Shown in pieces: positions 54,857 through 64,000 of a DNA stretch of 64,000 nt (within the stretch, counting starts at the first letter, position 1; each line of letters starts with the position of its first letter). A model generated the notes under the pieces. That model made no database searches and had not been told where the DNA came from. It saw only the letters and a list, made by a program, of their open reading frames with translations. The stretch comes from JAUVXJ01 sp964433755 (GTDB lineage Bacteria > Chloroflexota > Anaerolineae > UBA7937 > B3-Chlor). The stretch spans positions 62,001 through 126,000 of the forward strand of contig CAYSSR010000003.1 of NCBI GenBank assembly GCA_964433755.1, in the 5' to 3' direction. The position numbers and the translations under genes are program-made.

Positions 54857-56737
54857 ATGCCCTTCCGGACAGTTCTGAAGCTTCGCCTACCCATGGCGTT
54901 GGTCTTTCTCTGCCTCGGCCTCGTCACCGGGTTCTCCTACAGTCTCATTGTCCCTCCCTGGCAGGCACCCGACGAACCCGGTCACCTGGAGTATGCCAGA
55001 CTACTTGCCGACAAAGTCCGGCCGCTCACCAAGGAAGACGTCTCCCCGCAACTCCAGAGGGAGATACTCTCTTCGATGCTCGATTATGACTTCTGGAGGT
55101 ACTTGGACCAGCCAGACCCAGAGCAGGTGCCGGACTCCTTCCGCGACGATCCTTTCCTCGTTCTTTCCGGCACGCAGGTGGAGGACGAGCCCCCGCTCTA
55201 CTACCTGATCCCAGCGCTCATCTTCGCTCTCGTGCCGCCCGAGAGTGTGCTGGTTCAACTCTATGTCATGCGCTGGTTCTCCGTGTTGCTCAGCAGCCTG
55301 GTGATGGTGGTAGCCTATCTGACGGCCGACGAGCTATTCCACAACGATTCCTTCCCGGTGATCGGCGTTCCCATGTTCGTCGCCTCCGTCCCCATGTTCA
55401 CCTTCATCGGCGCATCGGCGAACAACGATAGTATGGCTGCGCTACTTGCTACCCTGGTGATCTATTGTCTGGTCAGAGCATTGAGGAGAGGCCTGTCTCC
55501 CAGGTCAGCGTTCCTGGTCGTCTTGCTCATTCTTCTCTCGGTCTCCTGCAAGAAGACCACACTCTTCACTGTCCCTCTGGCGGCAATCGCCTTTCCGATC
55601 TGTGCATCGCGCCACGGGGGGACTTGGCGACGAAATCGAAGGCACGTCATCGGAGCAGCCTGCCTACTATGCCTGATTCTGCTGGGCGCCGCCTGGCAAT
55701 GGGACGGGCCGGACGCTGACGGCTGGGTGCAAAGACCAGAAACGTGGATGAGGGTGAGAACCAGGGCACATGCCAGATCCGGGCTGCATTCCCTCCATTT
55801 GAAGGACGATAGCACCTTGCAGACGAGGTATCTGCTCCAAGTCCTTCCTGCCGATGTTGCCGAGGAGTCCCGCGGGCAAATGCTGACGCTGAGGGCGTGG
55901 GTCCGCACTGATGACGGAGTGCAGGAAGGATACCTCTTGATTCGCGACAGTGCGGGCGATAGCATGGTCAGCTTCGATGTGGGCGAGCAATGGGCTCTCA
56001 AGCAGATAAGCCGATTCGTGGCGCCAGGGGCGCAGTCTGTGCGGGTACTACTGGGTTCCGGCCGGGACACAAGCAATGAACAGACAGGTGACCTGTACTT
56101 CGATGATGTCACTCTGTCTAGATCCATGGGCGATGCCACTGAAGTGTCCAACTTGCTGCAAAACAGCTCTGCCGAATTCCCCACACTGCGGTCAGTTGGC
56201 CTGGTGGGCAACCTCGCCAAGCACGTCTCCATCTCCCGGCTCCTGGACCGTGGCAGTTACAGCCGTAGCAACATACAGCGATACGCTCTCTACGGTCTCC
56301 TCACCTTTGCCGGCTTCTGGGCCAATTTCGGCTGGCTGACGATGCCACTGGACATGGTCTGGTATCAAGTACTAGCCGTGGGAAGCCTCGTAGCTCTCAT
56401 CGGTCTAGGGCTGTGGGGTATCGACGCGCTGAACTCGTGGAAACAGGAGAGGGCCTCGCCGCCCACATGGCAGACCAAGTCCCTCCTCTTGCTCTTCGTG
56501 GGCTTATGCCTGGTACTTGTCCAGACGTTTCTGCCTATGATAGGCCGACAGTGGCAGCCGCAGGGAAGGTATCTATTTCCAGCAATCATTCCCATAGCCA
56601 CGCTTTCCACCCTTGGCTGGCGGCGAATCCTTGCCATACGGTGGCGCAACCCCGGTGCGATTGCCTGGGCCGCCTTCTTCCTCGTCTTCCACATCCTCTG
56701 CCTCTTCGGATACATCATCCCGCACTACTACGGATGA
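54857..56737 (+). CDS. DUF2142-like polytopic membrane protein
   Basis: A 626-residue membrane protein. The first loop has PPWQAPDEPGHLEYARLLAD, the DUF2142 hallmark comparable to the GT39/GT83 first loop, and DEPPLYYLIPAL further on. About ten membrane segments are split by an outer beta-rich region at about 280-460 (SGLHSLHLKDDSTLQTRY; GDLYFDDVTLSRS), which resembles a carbohydrate-binding module. The end has PMIGRQWQPQGRYLFPAIIP. It probably transfers sugars from a lipid carrier. Confidence 0.83.
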   Translation: MPFRTVLKLRLPMALVFLCLGLVTGFSYSLIVPPWQAPDEPGHLEYARLLADKVRPLTKEDVSPQLQREILSSMLDYDFWRYLDQPDPEQVPDSFRDDPFLVLSGTQVEDEPPLYYLIPALIFALVPPESVLVQLYVMRWFSVLLSSLVMVVAYLTADELFHNDSFPVIGVPMFVASVPMFTFIGASANNDSMAALLATLVIYCLVRALRRGLSPRSAFLVVLLILLSVSCKKTTLFTVPLAAIAFPICASRHGGTWRRNRRHVIGAACLLCLILLGAAWQWDGPDADGWVQRPETWMRVRTRAHARSGLHSLHLKDDSTLQTRYLLQVLPADVAEESRGQMLTLRAWVRTDDGVQEGYLLIRDSAGDSMVSFDVGEQWALKQISRFVAPGAQSVRVLLGSGRDTSNEQTGDLYFDDVTLSRSMGDATEVSNLLQNSSAEFPTLRSVGLVGNLAKHVSISRLLDRGSYSRSNIQRYALYGLLTFAGFWANFGWLTMPLDMVWYQVLAVGSLVALIGLGLWGIDALNSWKQERASPPTWQTKSLLLLFVGLCLVLVQTFLPMIGRQWQPQGRYLFPAIIPIATLSTLGWRRILAIRWRNPGAIAWAAFFLVFHILCLFGYIIPHYYG

Positions 56738-57171
56738 TCTCCCACAACGAGCCACGGGGATCTGTGGAAAGGGGGTTCATTGGCGGGCAATGGATCCCGT
56801 ACTTGCCCCGCGGCTACTCTGCTCCTGGGCCCCGCTCTGGCCCTTGTCTGGATGGTGATTCAGGGAGCGGCTGCCACGCACCTGCGAGGCTCGCAGTCGC
56901 CTGCCCATCAGCATTACCTGGTCGGGCCCACAAGGTCTGAACCGAGCGATGCCCCCGCCTTCCTCCCTCCGGGAACGCTGCCAATGATCTATTGACCCGT
57001 GGAGACCAGCTACCAGACGCTCGTCTGGGGGTCCTGTCCTACGTGTGGAATGGTGAGGCTTTGATCGACAAGGCTTCCTCGACCGGCGATTCGTAACGGT
57101 GCCCCAGATGACCTCGCTGTTGCGCATCTCCGCAGCGTCGCCCGCCTCGGTTCGCTCTACCATGACTGACA
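56738..57171 (+). pseudogene. possible decayed relative of the FG-GAP-like gene at 59118
   Basis: One frame shows a hydrophobic start (LLLGPALALVWMVIQG) and PAFLPPGTLP; the next frame continues LGVLSYVWNGEAL. These resemble the membrane anchor, FLPPGSTL and FAWNGAEY of the protein at 59118-59834. Frameshifts and stops break it. The match is short, so this is tentative. Confidence 0.3.
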
Positions 57172-57201
57172 TTGGCAATCCGGTAGCAGACGCGATACAA
57201 T
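57172..57201 (+). promoter_or_regulatory. sigma70 promoter of the Wzz-like gene
   Basis: TTGGCA (57172-57177), 18 bases, TACAAT (57196-57201). Start of transcription near 57208 gives a leader of about 65 bases ending in an AGGAGG-containing stretch before the ATG. Confidence 0.6.
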
Positions 57202-57273
57202 CGACTGCCAAGTGCGCTCCAAGACCCTGCTTGTCTGCCACGCAGTAGGAGGATACCGAAGGGAAAAGGCACC

Positions 57274-58461
57274 ATGGAGATGGAGATCGACCTGCAGCAG
57301 TATGTGGACATCGTGTTGCGCCGCTGGCCCATCGTGTTGGCTGTGTTCCTCGTGGCCACACTGGTGGCCACGGTGGTCAGCTTCAATCAACCGTCCCGCT
57401 ATGAAGCCAGCGTGAGCCTGGTGGAAGAGACCTATGAGGTCCTGGATACACCGCGACTGTCCTCTCTCGACAAGACGGTCGTCAAGCTGTATCCCACTCT
57501 GGCCAAGAGCGACGCCGTGGAGCAGGCCGTGGTCCAGACCTTGGAATCCAGCCTCTCTGAGGCTGAGAAGGTCCCTGGTGCACTGCTGCAGATGGTTTCG
57601 GTCGTTGAGGATCGTGATGATGCGGCCTTCTTCCAGATCAAGGTTCAGGCCGACAAGCCGAAGAAAGCGATGCAGATCGCCAATGCCTGGGCGGAGCAGT
57701 ATGTACAGATCGCCAGCAGTCTCCAGCCCGACTGGGGTCCTCAACTGGAAGCTGCCGCGCAGGACCTGCAGTCAGCGGAAGAGACACTTGCAGCATTCGA
57801 GAGAGAGAGCGGGCTGGGTCTGACACTGGATATCGTCGGAGATACCGGGGAAGACGAACCATACCTCTTGCTCGGTACTCGCGGCCGGGAGTTTGAGATG
57901 AAAGCCGATCTCCTGGCAGAGCAGCGGCTAGTGCATGGCAGACTCCTGCTTCTGCTGGACAGGGCTGAGCAAGCCAGGGAAACTGGTGGTACGGTAAGTG
58001 GCCTACTGATTCAACTCATGGGCGAAGGCGTTCTGGGTGAGACCGGCCAGTTGCTGGGCGAGGCGGTGGTAGAACAGGAGGACCTGGACGCCCTTATCTC
58101 GCTATTGCGCACGGAGGAAGCGGAAGTCTCCGACACAGTTGACGAATTGGCTCTTGATGTGGAAGAGCTACAGACGGAGCTCGTCCAGGAGAAGCTTGAG
58201 CTGGAACGATTGGTGCGAGCGAGGGACGTCGCGGAAGCGGCCTATAGAGCTCTCACCAATCAGGTGGAGGGCGCTGAGCTCTCCCTGACCAGGACGCAGG
58301 TCCTCAGTGAGGCGGCACGGTCAAAGACGGTAGGCCCCAACCGAGAGCTGAGTATCCTGCTGAGCGCCGCCTTGGGATTGGTCGTAGGGATTCTGGCAGC
58401 ATTCTGCTTGCACTACTTGCAGGGCATGCGAAGCGGTGCCCCTGCGGAACCATCGGCGTAG
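57274..58461 (+). CDS. Wzz-like polysaccharide chain-length/co-polymerase protein
   Basis: A 395-residue protein with the two-helix topology of Wzz/GumC proteins: a membrane helix at about 17-38 (WPIVLAVFLVATLVATVV) and another at about 365-388 (SILLSAALGLVVGILAAFC). Between them is a long charged, helical region (SAEETLAAFERE; EELQTELVQEKLELERLV) predicted as coiled coil. No kinase domain is fused. It sets or aids polymer length during export with a flippase such as that at 62042. Confidence 0.85.
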   Translation: MEMEIDLQQYVDIVLRRWPIVLAVFLVATLVATVVSFNQPSRYEASVSLVEETYEVLDTPRLSSLDKTVVKLYPTLAKSDAVEQAVVQTLESSLSEAEKVPGALLQMVSVVEDRDDAAFFQIKVQADKPKKAMQIANAWAEQYVQIASSLQPDWGPQLEAAAQDLQSAEETLAAFERESGLGLTLDIVGDTGEDEPYLLLGTRGREFEMKADLLAEQRLVHGRLLLLLDRAEQARETGGTVSGLLIQLMGEGVLGETGQLLGEAVVEQEDLDALISLLRTEEAEVSDTVDELALDVEELQTELVQEKLELERLVRARDVAEAAYRALTNQVEGAELSLTRTQVLSEAARSKTVGPNRELSILLSAALGLVVGILAAFCLHYLQGMRSGAPAEPSA

Positions 58462-59117
58462 GACGATCGCCAGTCGATCCAAGTGCCTTCTGCACGCTAA
58501 CCAAGCTACGTTGGGAGTGAAGCTTGCCGAACTCCGCGTCGAGGCATGCTTCCCGCCGTGGCCAGGACAGGAGCCTCAAGGCTGCCGCTTCGGCCCAGTG
58601 CCAGCCGGCGCTGCCTGGTAGGGGCCATCATGATGACTCACCAGGTCATCCGCGCGTTGTATGGTCTTGCCGAGTAACTCCCGACGAATGGACTCGCCCC
58701 GGTTGCGTCAACTGGCCGCTTCACAACCACCCGTCTTCCGGCCGTGAAGACTCCTCCTTTCCGCTCGATCGACTCTCCCATTCGCCCCTCTGACGTGCCC
58801 TGGCGCTACGAAGCTCAGGCCTTGCTCTTGTCGGCTTTCTGTCTTATCATCTCTACAGCTTCTGCTACGCTTGGTAGCCCGGCCTTGGCAACCGCGAGGC
58901 AGGGGCATGTCGCCGGCGATCGTTCCAAAGTCGAACCTGTGGGGCCTGGACCGGCGGGGAATCCTGGGGAGATGCTGCGAAAGCTGGCCCAGTGCGCTTT
59001 GGTCGTGGCTTCTGGTCCATTGGATGCCGCCTAGCGCACGTGGGCCCGCACTTCCATGGTTGGCTCCACTGACCCACGGGTCCGCCTAGACCGGCGGTTG
59101 CGAGAAGGAATAGCAGC
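58462..59117. other. intergenic, no supported gene
   Basis: A plus-strand frame at 58744-59034 has a short hydrophobic segment but no ribosome binding site or similarity I recognise. Possibly decayed coding sequence. Confidence 0.4.
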
Positions 59118-59834
59118 GTGAGAATCAGGAATGGTGGCGTCCTGCTACTAGTCGTGTCTGCCTTAGCCTCTCTGGGCCTCATCTGGGTGCTGGCACGGGG
59201 GTGTATGAGTATTGTGAGACAACAACTCGACCCCTCTTGGTCATCGGCGCCCGCGAACGAGCAGACAGCCCTCCCTTCGAGTCTGCAAGCCCAGGACGCG
59301 GCCCAGTTCTTGCCTCCCGGCAGCACCTTGCTCGAACTCCGCGAGGCAGATCTGAACAACGACAAAGAATCTGAGTTCGTGCTGGTCTTCACCGGTGAGA
59401 GCGATGCCTCCGGATCGGCGATGGCGGGGGCAGCAGTCGTGGCTCGTGATGGCGAAGACTATCGAAAGACGTGGGAAATGCAGCTATCATCCCCAGCGCA
59501 AGTGGATGATCTGGTCATCGACGACATCAACCTGGATCATATCCTGGAGGTGTTGGTCTTCCAGAGCACAGGTGACGGGGCTGAGCAGCTCCTTCACATC
59601 TTTGCCTGGAATGGTGCCGAGTACGCGGTTCTGGGCGCCGATGGCGAGGGGCCTTTTGTGTCGGCCTACTATCCACCTGAGGTGCGAAACGTTGATTCCA
59701 CAGGGATAGACGAGATCGTAGTATTCGAAGACGACTCGTCTTCTGAGAGACTGAAGGCGGTCATTTACCGTTGGACCGGCGAGTCCTACACCAGTGTGGA
59801 TTGGATAATCGTTCCCGGACGTCCGCGTCCTTAG
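59118..59834 (+). CDS. membrane-anchored FG-GAP/VCBS-like protein
   Basis: A 238-residue protein starting at GTG with GAAGGA upstream. A single N-terminal membrane helix (GVLLLVVSALASLGLIWVLA) leads to an outer domain with repeat-like calcium-binding segments: READLNNDKESEFVLVF, IDDINLDHILEVLVF and LLHIFAWNGAEY. Such repeats form beta-propeller blades in surface proteins. It probably sits on the outside of the membrane in the polysaccharide locus. Function not known. Confidence 0.72.
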   Translation: MRIRNGGVLLLVVSALASLGLIWVLARGCMSIVRQQLDPSWSSAPANEQTALPSSLQAQDAAQFLPPGSTLLELREADLNNDKESEFVLVFTGESDASGSAMAGAAVVARDGEDYRKTWEMQLSSPAQVDDLVIDDINLDHILEVLVFQSTGDGAEQLLHIFAWNGAEYAVLGADGEGPFVSAYYPPEVRNVDSTGIDEIVVFEDDSSSERLKAVIYRWTGESYTSVDWIIVPGRPRP

Positions 59835-60287
59835 TCTGGAATGAGGCGGCAGGACCTCCTCGTTGCTGGGTACCCCATTGCTCCCCGTGTGCTGGCGGAA
59901 TCGCGCGCTCCGGGGAGTCACAGCGTCATGGGATTGGTGTTGGTTCCTCCCAGCGAAGGGTCTGTCCTCGGCATGGGCACAAGCTCCCCCCAAGCCCACG
60001 GTTGTGGTGTTCCGAGTGGTGCGCGGTGCCCAGTATCTCCCTCCAACGCCAGGACTCCAGAAGGAGTGCGAGAAGTGATTCAAGGCGAAGCATGCCGCAG
60101 AGCCTGCCTGAGTAGAACTGGTTCGTCTTTGCAGTCGTGGTGGCGAAGCCGCGCCACCGGCAAGTCCGCTACTATCGAATGCGTCGGCGCAACCGCCGGG
60201 TCGGGCTCTTCCAGGGACCGGCTGGGACTGCGCTGGTGGCCCGTGAACAGGGCGCCAGATCTGAGACAAGCTTCGTGGGGGTAAGAT
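59835..60287. other. intergenic, no supported gene
   Basis: A plus-strand frame of 147 codons at 59841-60284 has no ribosome binding site and an unnatural composition rich in Ser, Gly and Arg. I see nothing else. Confidence 0.5.
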
Positions 60288-62015
60288 ATGCCGCTCAGCG
60301 ATAGCAGGAAGGTCTTCATCATCGGCCTGGACGGCGCGACCCTGGATCTCATACTGCCGTGGGCCGAAGAGGGCAGACTGCCAAACCTGGCCCAGCTCAT
60401 GACCGACGGGGCGTATGGAAAACTCAGATCCACCATTCCGCCCATGACCGCGCAAGCCTGGACGTCTTTCATGACCGGCAAGAATCTAGGCAAGCATGGT
60501 CTGGTAGACTTTCTCATGCGCCGTCGGGGGAGTTACGAGTTCCAGATCGTGAATGCCATGAGTCGAGACGGCGACACTATCTGGGGAATCCTCAGCCGTG
60601 CAGGCAAGAGAGTCGGCGTTGTCAACGTGCCAATGACTTATCCACCCGAGGCAGTGAACGGTATCCTGGTAGCTGGCATGGACGCTCCCACGCTGAACAG
60701 CGACTTCACCTACCCATCACAACTGAGGGAGGAACTGCTCGAAGCTGCGCCCAACTACTGTATAGAGCCAGGGGGATATCGCTTGGTGCCCGGAGACAAG
60801 AAGAGGCACGACGCCTTCATCGAGGAGACTTGGGGAGCAGCCGAAGCTCGTTTCGAGGCAACCAAGTACCTCATGGAGAACTACCCTTGGGATCTCTTCA
60901 CCGTCGTTTTCCGAGCCACTGACCGTGTCCAGCACTGGTTCTGGAAGCACATGGACCCCCAACACCCGCTTCGGCTCCCCGGCGACGAGGAATACGAGCA
61001 CGTCATCCGAGAGACCTACGAGCGAATGGACCAGATGCTAGGATACTTCATGGAGCGACTGGGAGATGCGGTGACGTTCGTGGTGGTCTCCGACCATGGA
61101 GCCATACCCATGAACAACAGGGTTGTGCACCTCAACACATGGCTAGCCGAAGAAGGTCTACTGAAGTTCAGGTCGGATTCGGGATCAGGAGCCCGGGTGC
61201 GGAAGACAATCATCTCCCGACCGGTGTGGAAGCTATGGCGGGAACTAAAACAGAGTCTCCCTGCGGAACTGAGGAGGAAACTCAAGGAAGCTTTTCCGCG
61301 CTTGGAGAGGAAGGTCATCTCTCATCTAACCCTCGCGGACATAGACTGGTCCCAGACTCGGGCCTACGCGATTGAGCAGAGGGAAGCCATCTGGGTCAAT
61401 CTGGAAGGGCGTGAGCCGCAAGGATGCGCTGCGCCTGGGGAACAATACGAGGAGTTGCGCGACGAGATCTCCGAGAAGCTGAGGCATCTCGAGGATCCCG
61501 AGACAGGCCAACCTGTCGTGGAAAAGGTCTACAAGCGCGAAGATCTGTACGCTGGTCCTCATCTAGACAGAGTTCCCGATCTCGTGCTCCATCTCTCGGA
61601 AGAAGGATACCGATACAGACTCGCCCGTTCCAGTCCAAGTCAGACCAGGAGAGAAGCCATCGAAGTACTTGGTCCTCGTGAATTGAAGACTGACTACCGA
61701 GCGAATGCGGGCCATGCTTTGGACGGAGTCTGCATCTTCAGGGGAGAGGGGATCAAGTCGAAGCACCAGATTGACGGAGCGCATATCATGGACGTGGCCC
61801 CGACTGTCCTTCACCTGATGGGGGAGCCCGTCCCCAACGACATGGACGGACGAGTATTGGAGGGGGTCTTCCATCCCGACTTCCTTGCCAGCCATCCCGT
61901 AGCCCTCCACGACGTTGCACCCAGACAGCCCGAGGACATTGACCGCAAGACGTACAGCGATGGTGAGCAGGAAGACGTGCTGGAAAGACTGAAGGGATTG
62001 GGTTACCTGGATTAG
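60288..62015 (+). CDS. AlkP-superfamily phosphodiesterase/phosphotransferase, copy 1
   Basis: A 575-residue member of the type I phosphodiesterase/nucleotide pyrophosphatase branch. IIGLDGATLDLI has the first metal Asp, STIPPMTAQAWTSFMTG has the catalytic Thr context, and VVSDHGAIPM and NAGHALDG supply later metal ligands. No signal peptide. Its place before a flippase suggests it acts on a phosphorylated glycan or lipid-linked intermediate. A paralogue begins at 63649. Confidence 0.87.
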   Translation: MPLSDSRKVFIIGLDGATLDLILPWAEEGRLPNLAQLMTDGAYGKLRSTIPPMTAQAWTSFMTGKNLGKHGLVDFLMRRRGSYEFQIVNAMSRDGDTIWGILSRAGKRVGVVNVPMTYPPEAVNGILVAGMDAPTLNSDFTYPSQLREELLEAAPNYCIEPGGYRLVPGDKKRHDAFIEETWGAAEARFEATKYLMENYPWDLFTVVFRATDRVQHWFWKHMDPQHPLRLPGDEEYEHVIRETYERMDQMLGYFMERLGDAVTFVVVSDHGAIPMNNRVVHLNTWLAEEGLLKFRSDSGSGARVRKTIISRPVWKLWRELKQSLPAELRRKLKEAFPRLERKVISHLTLADIDWSQTRAYAIEQREAIWVNLEGREPQGCAAPGEQYEELRDEISEKLRHLEDPETGQPVVEKVYKREDLYAGPHLDRVPDLVLHLSEEGYRYRLARSSPSQTRREAIEVLGPRELKTDYRANAGHALDGVCIFRGEGIKSKHQIDGAHIMDVAPTVLHLMGEPVPNDMDGRVLEGVFHPDFLASHPVALHDVAPRQPEDIDRKTYSDGEQEDVLERLKGLGYLD

Positions 62016-62041
62016 CGTCCCAACCACATGGAGTATTCGTT

Positions 62042-63490
62042 TTGATAGGACCCAGACGCGTAGCCAAAAACTCGGCAGTTCTCTTCCTCGCCCAGGCGTA
62101 CAGTACCCTCACGCTTTTCATATACATCCCCCTTCTCACGCGCTACCTGGGGAAGGCCGGCTATGGAAGGTACAGCTACGCCTATGCCTTTGTGGGACTG
62201 TTTCAGGTCCTAGCTCTCCTCGGCATCCACGAGATCTTCATACGGGAAACGGCTCGCCACAGGGAGAAGGCTGGGCTGTACTTCGGCAATCTCCTGGTCT
62301 TGAAAGCGATCCTCACCGCTGCCACCATGGCACTGATCCTTTGTGCAGCGATCTTGCGAGGTCTGACCTCAGAGGACCTGCTTATCATCGGAATCTGTGC
62401 CGCGGAGATGCTGATTCGGATCTACGCCAACTTGAATGTCTCCGTCTTTCGCGCTTTTGAGAAGATGGAGTATGAGTTGGCCCTGATGTTCATTGATCGT
62501 ACGGTAGGATTGGTGGGCATTCTCCTGGTCATTCACCTCGATCTTGGTCTCGTAGCCGTCTTTCTCGCTTTTCTCGCCTCGGCAGTCGTGCGCGGCATAG
62601 TCTGCTTCTCCTTCACCCTTGCCAAGTTCATCAGGCCGCGTTTTGGACTGGACTTGTCGCTTTGGAGGTCCTTCCTGGTGGCGAGCATACCTATAGGCAT
62701 CAGTCTGGGCATCCAACGCGTCTACGAGAGACAGGGCACAGTCATCCTGGAAGGGACCCGGGGAGTTTCCGAGGTGGGACTGTTTTCCGGAGCCCTGAGG
62801 ATATACAGTCTTGCCAACGTCGCCGCTGCATCACTGGTAGGAGCCCTCTTTCCAGTCTTCTCCCAGCTGGCCATTTCATCACAAGAGAGACTGGCGAAGA
62901 TGTATCAGACCGGGCTCAAGTTCCTCCTTCTCGTATCCCTTCCCGTCTGTGGGGCAATCATGATTTGCGCCAACGACATCGCTCTACTCATCCTGGGACC
63001 AGAGTTCGCCGCGACATCTGTCGCCCTTCGCATTCTGGCGCCAGCGATCCCCATTTCCTTCCTAGGCTACCTGTCGAGTTACACCCTGCGCTCCGCGGAT
63101 CACCAGGAAAAAGACACCATGATCTGGGCATCCAGCCTGGCGATCAATCTATTGCTCAACCTCGCACTCACACCTCGCTACGGGCTCGTCGGAGCTGCCT
63201 CTGCCCTTCTCATCTCAGAGACTGTCTTCTGCCTGCTCAGCCTTGTCGTAGTCACGAGATACGTATGTCCAGTTTCCACACGCGAGGTATTCCTACGGCC
63301 CCTGGCCTGCGGCCTGATTGCTGGAATAGCAGTCCTGGCTCTCCAGAGGTTCCCGTCTCCCGTGTCGCTGGCCGTCGGTGGCATCGTATACTTGACTTCC
63401 ATCTTTCTTCTCGGTATCCTAAACGCTAAAGAGATGGCGTTGATTCGAGAGTTGGTGGTCACCATTCTGCCCTGGCGCAGGCGCTCTTGA
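62042..63490 (+). CDS. Wzx-like oligosaccharide flippase
   Basis: A 482-residue membrane protein with about 14 segments in the polysaccharide-transport (MATE/MVF) fold. The start reads GPRRVAKNSAVLFLAQ...LTRYLGKAGYGRYSYA, typical of this family. It begins at TTG with GGAG about nine bases upstream, 26 bases after the phosphodiesterase stop. It would flip a lipid-linked glycan to the outer face of the membrane. Confidence 0.9.
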   Translation: MIGPRRVAKNSAVLFLAQAYSTLTLFIYIPLLTRYLGKAGYGRYSYAYAFVGLFQVLALLGIHEIFIRETARHREKAGLYFGNLLVLKAILTAATMALILCAAILRGLTSEDLLIIGICAAEMLIRIYANLNVSVFRAFEKMEYELALMFIDRTVGLVGILLVIHLDLGLVAVFLAFLASAVVRGIVCFSFTLAKFIRPRFGLDLSLWRSFLVASIPIGISLGIQRVYERQGTVILEGTRGVSEVGLFSGALRIYSLANVAAASLVGALFPVFSQLAISSQERLAKMYQTGLKFLLLVSLPVCGAIMICANDIALLILGPEFAATSVALRILAPAIPISFLGYLSSYTLRSADHQEKDTMIWASSLAINLLLNLALTPRYGLVGAASALLISETVFCLLSLVVVTRYVCPVSTREVFLRPLACGLIAGIAVLALQRFPSPVSLAVGGIVYLTSIFLLGILNAKEMALIRELVVTILPWRRRS

Positions 63491-63648
63491 TGCACCATAG
63501 CCTATGCACTGAGAAGATACTCCGGTGTAGAAGGACTACATTCTGGATGCCGGCTATGTGAGGTTGCGCCAAGGATACGCCTCTTCACCGCAAGCAAGGC
63601 GTGAGCCTGCACACGCGGCAGCACAGCATCCAGTTGGAGAATCCTGAG

Positions 63649-64000
63649 ATGGCAGAGAGATCTGCGAAGATCCTTGTCGTGGGCCTCGATGGCGGGACAT
63701 TCAGACTCCTGAATCCCCTCATGGAGAGAGGTCTCTTGCCCAACCTGGCCAGCCTTGCGCACAACGGCATGCGAGGAGGACTCCAATCCACGATTCCTCC
63801 CATCACTGCACCTGCCTGGAGTTCCTTCATGACTGGCAAGAACCCCGGAAAGCACCGGCTGTTCGGTTGGCAGGAGGCAACCCGCCAGGGTGGTGAGAGA
63901 TATTGGGTGAGCAGTCGCTCCATCAAAGGCGAGAAGCTGTGGCACGTAGTGGGCAGAGAGGGCAGGAGCGTGGGGGTGCTCAACGTTCCCATGACCTACC
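63649..64000 (+). CDS. AlkP-superfamily phosphodiesterase/phosphotransferase, copy 2, partial
   Basis: The frame is open to the right edge (117 codons visible). It reads KILVVGLDGGTFRLL, STIPPITAPAWSSFMTGKNPGKH and VGVLNVPMTY, aligning with the enzyme at 60288-62015, so it is a paralogue placed on the other side of the flippase. GGAG lies nine bases before the ATG. C-terminus is beyond the window. Confidence 0.87.
   Translation, partial: MAERSAKILVVGLDGGTFRLLNPLMERGLLPNLASLAHNGMRGGLQSTIPPITAPAWSSFMTGKNPGKHRLFGWQEATRQGGERYWVSSRSIKGEKLWHVVGREGRSVGVLNVPMTY

Noticed and set aside
59841..60284. 147-codon frame upstream of the phosphodiesterase gene
   Set aside because: No ribosome binding site, odd composition and no recognisable similarity.

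Overview
The window looks like a chromosomal piece of a GC-rich, non-enteric bacterium. The best guess is Chloroflexota (Anaerolineae-like) or a similar environmental lineage. This rests on the gene mix: an isobutyryl-CoA-type mutase beside its corrinoid adenosyltransferase, DUF2142 and GT39-type membrane enzymes, AlkP-superfamily hydrolases, a CASTOR/POLLUX-like channel, and sigma70-type promoters. No rRNA, tRNA, CRISPR array, transposase or phage gene was seen, so the lineage call is inference.

Layout. (1) 1-11.1 kb, minus strand: a transport and catabolism locus. From its perfect consensus promoter (11126-11098) it runs: YheO/DauR-like regulator, lipoprotein binding protein, M24 peptidase, Dpp-type permeases B and C, threonine-dehydratase-like PLP enzyme, second binding protein, then two tandem D-glutamate-cyclase-like (DUF4392) genes, the last cut by the window edge. 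Each binding-protein gene is followed by a strong stem-loop. A divergent perfect promoter drives a cupin and an ornithine cyclodeaminase-like gene. (2) 12.8-16.7 kb: a promoter, a structured leader with an intrinsic terminator, and a complete ECF vitamin transporter (A, A', T, S). (3) 16.7-22.7 kb: mnmG, a bactofilin-like beta-repeat membrane protein and a DUF4386 protein. (4) 22.7-34.7 kb: visibly more A/T-rich than its flanks, an array of seven intact zinc-less MDR (quinone-oxidoreductase-type) genes, all on the minus strand, mixed with small membrane proteins, a flavodoxin, an alpha/beta hydrolase and several decayed MDR pieces. A decayed second mnmG piece also lies here. (5) 34.8-45.6 kb: GT39-type transferase, cobalamin adenosyltransferase, isobutyryl-CoA-type mutase and a SUMF1-like lipoprotein. 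Scars of duplicated, deleted copies of the transferase and mutase follow, interrupted by an unusual MscS channel. (6) 45.8-50.7 kb: metallophosphatase/5'-nucleotidase, YbdG-type channel and CASTOR/POLLUX-like channel. (7) 50.9-54.3 kb, minus strand: radical SAM, dihydropyrimidinase/hydantoinase and alpha/beta hydrolase operon. (8) 54.9-64 kb: polysaccharide export genes, with DUF2142 membrane protein, Wzz-like protein, FG-GAP-like protein and a Wzx-like flippase between two AlkP-superfamily enzymes.

The main unusual signals are these. The tandem DUF4392 genes sit in a regulated peptide-transporter locus. An MDR gene is nested between the N- and C-terminal remnants of another MDR. The mutase has Phe89 and Gln207, the isobutyryl-CoA mutase signature. 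The first MscS channel has its C-terminal domain split by about 180 residues. The ECF operon has an unassigned leader with a terminator. Several neighbouring genes have left duplicated, decayed fragments nearby.
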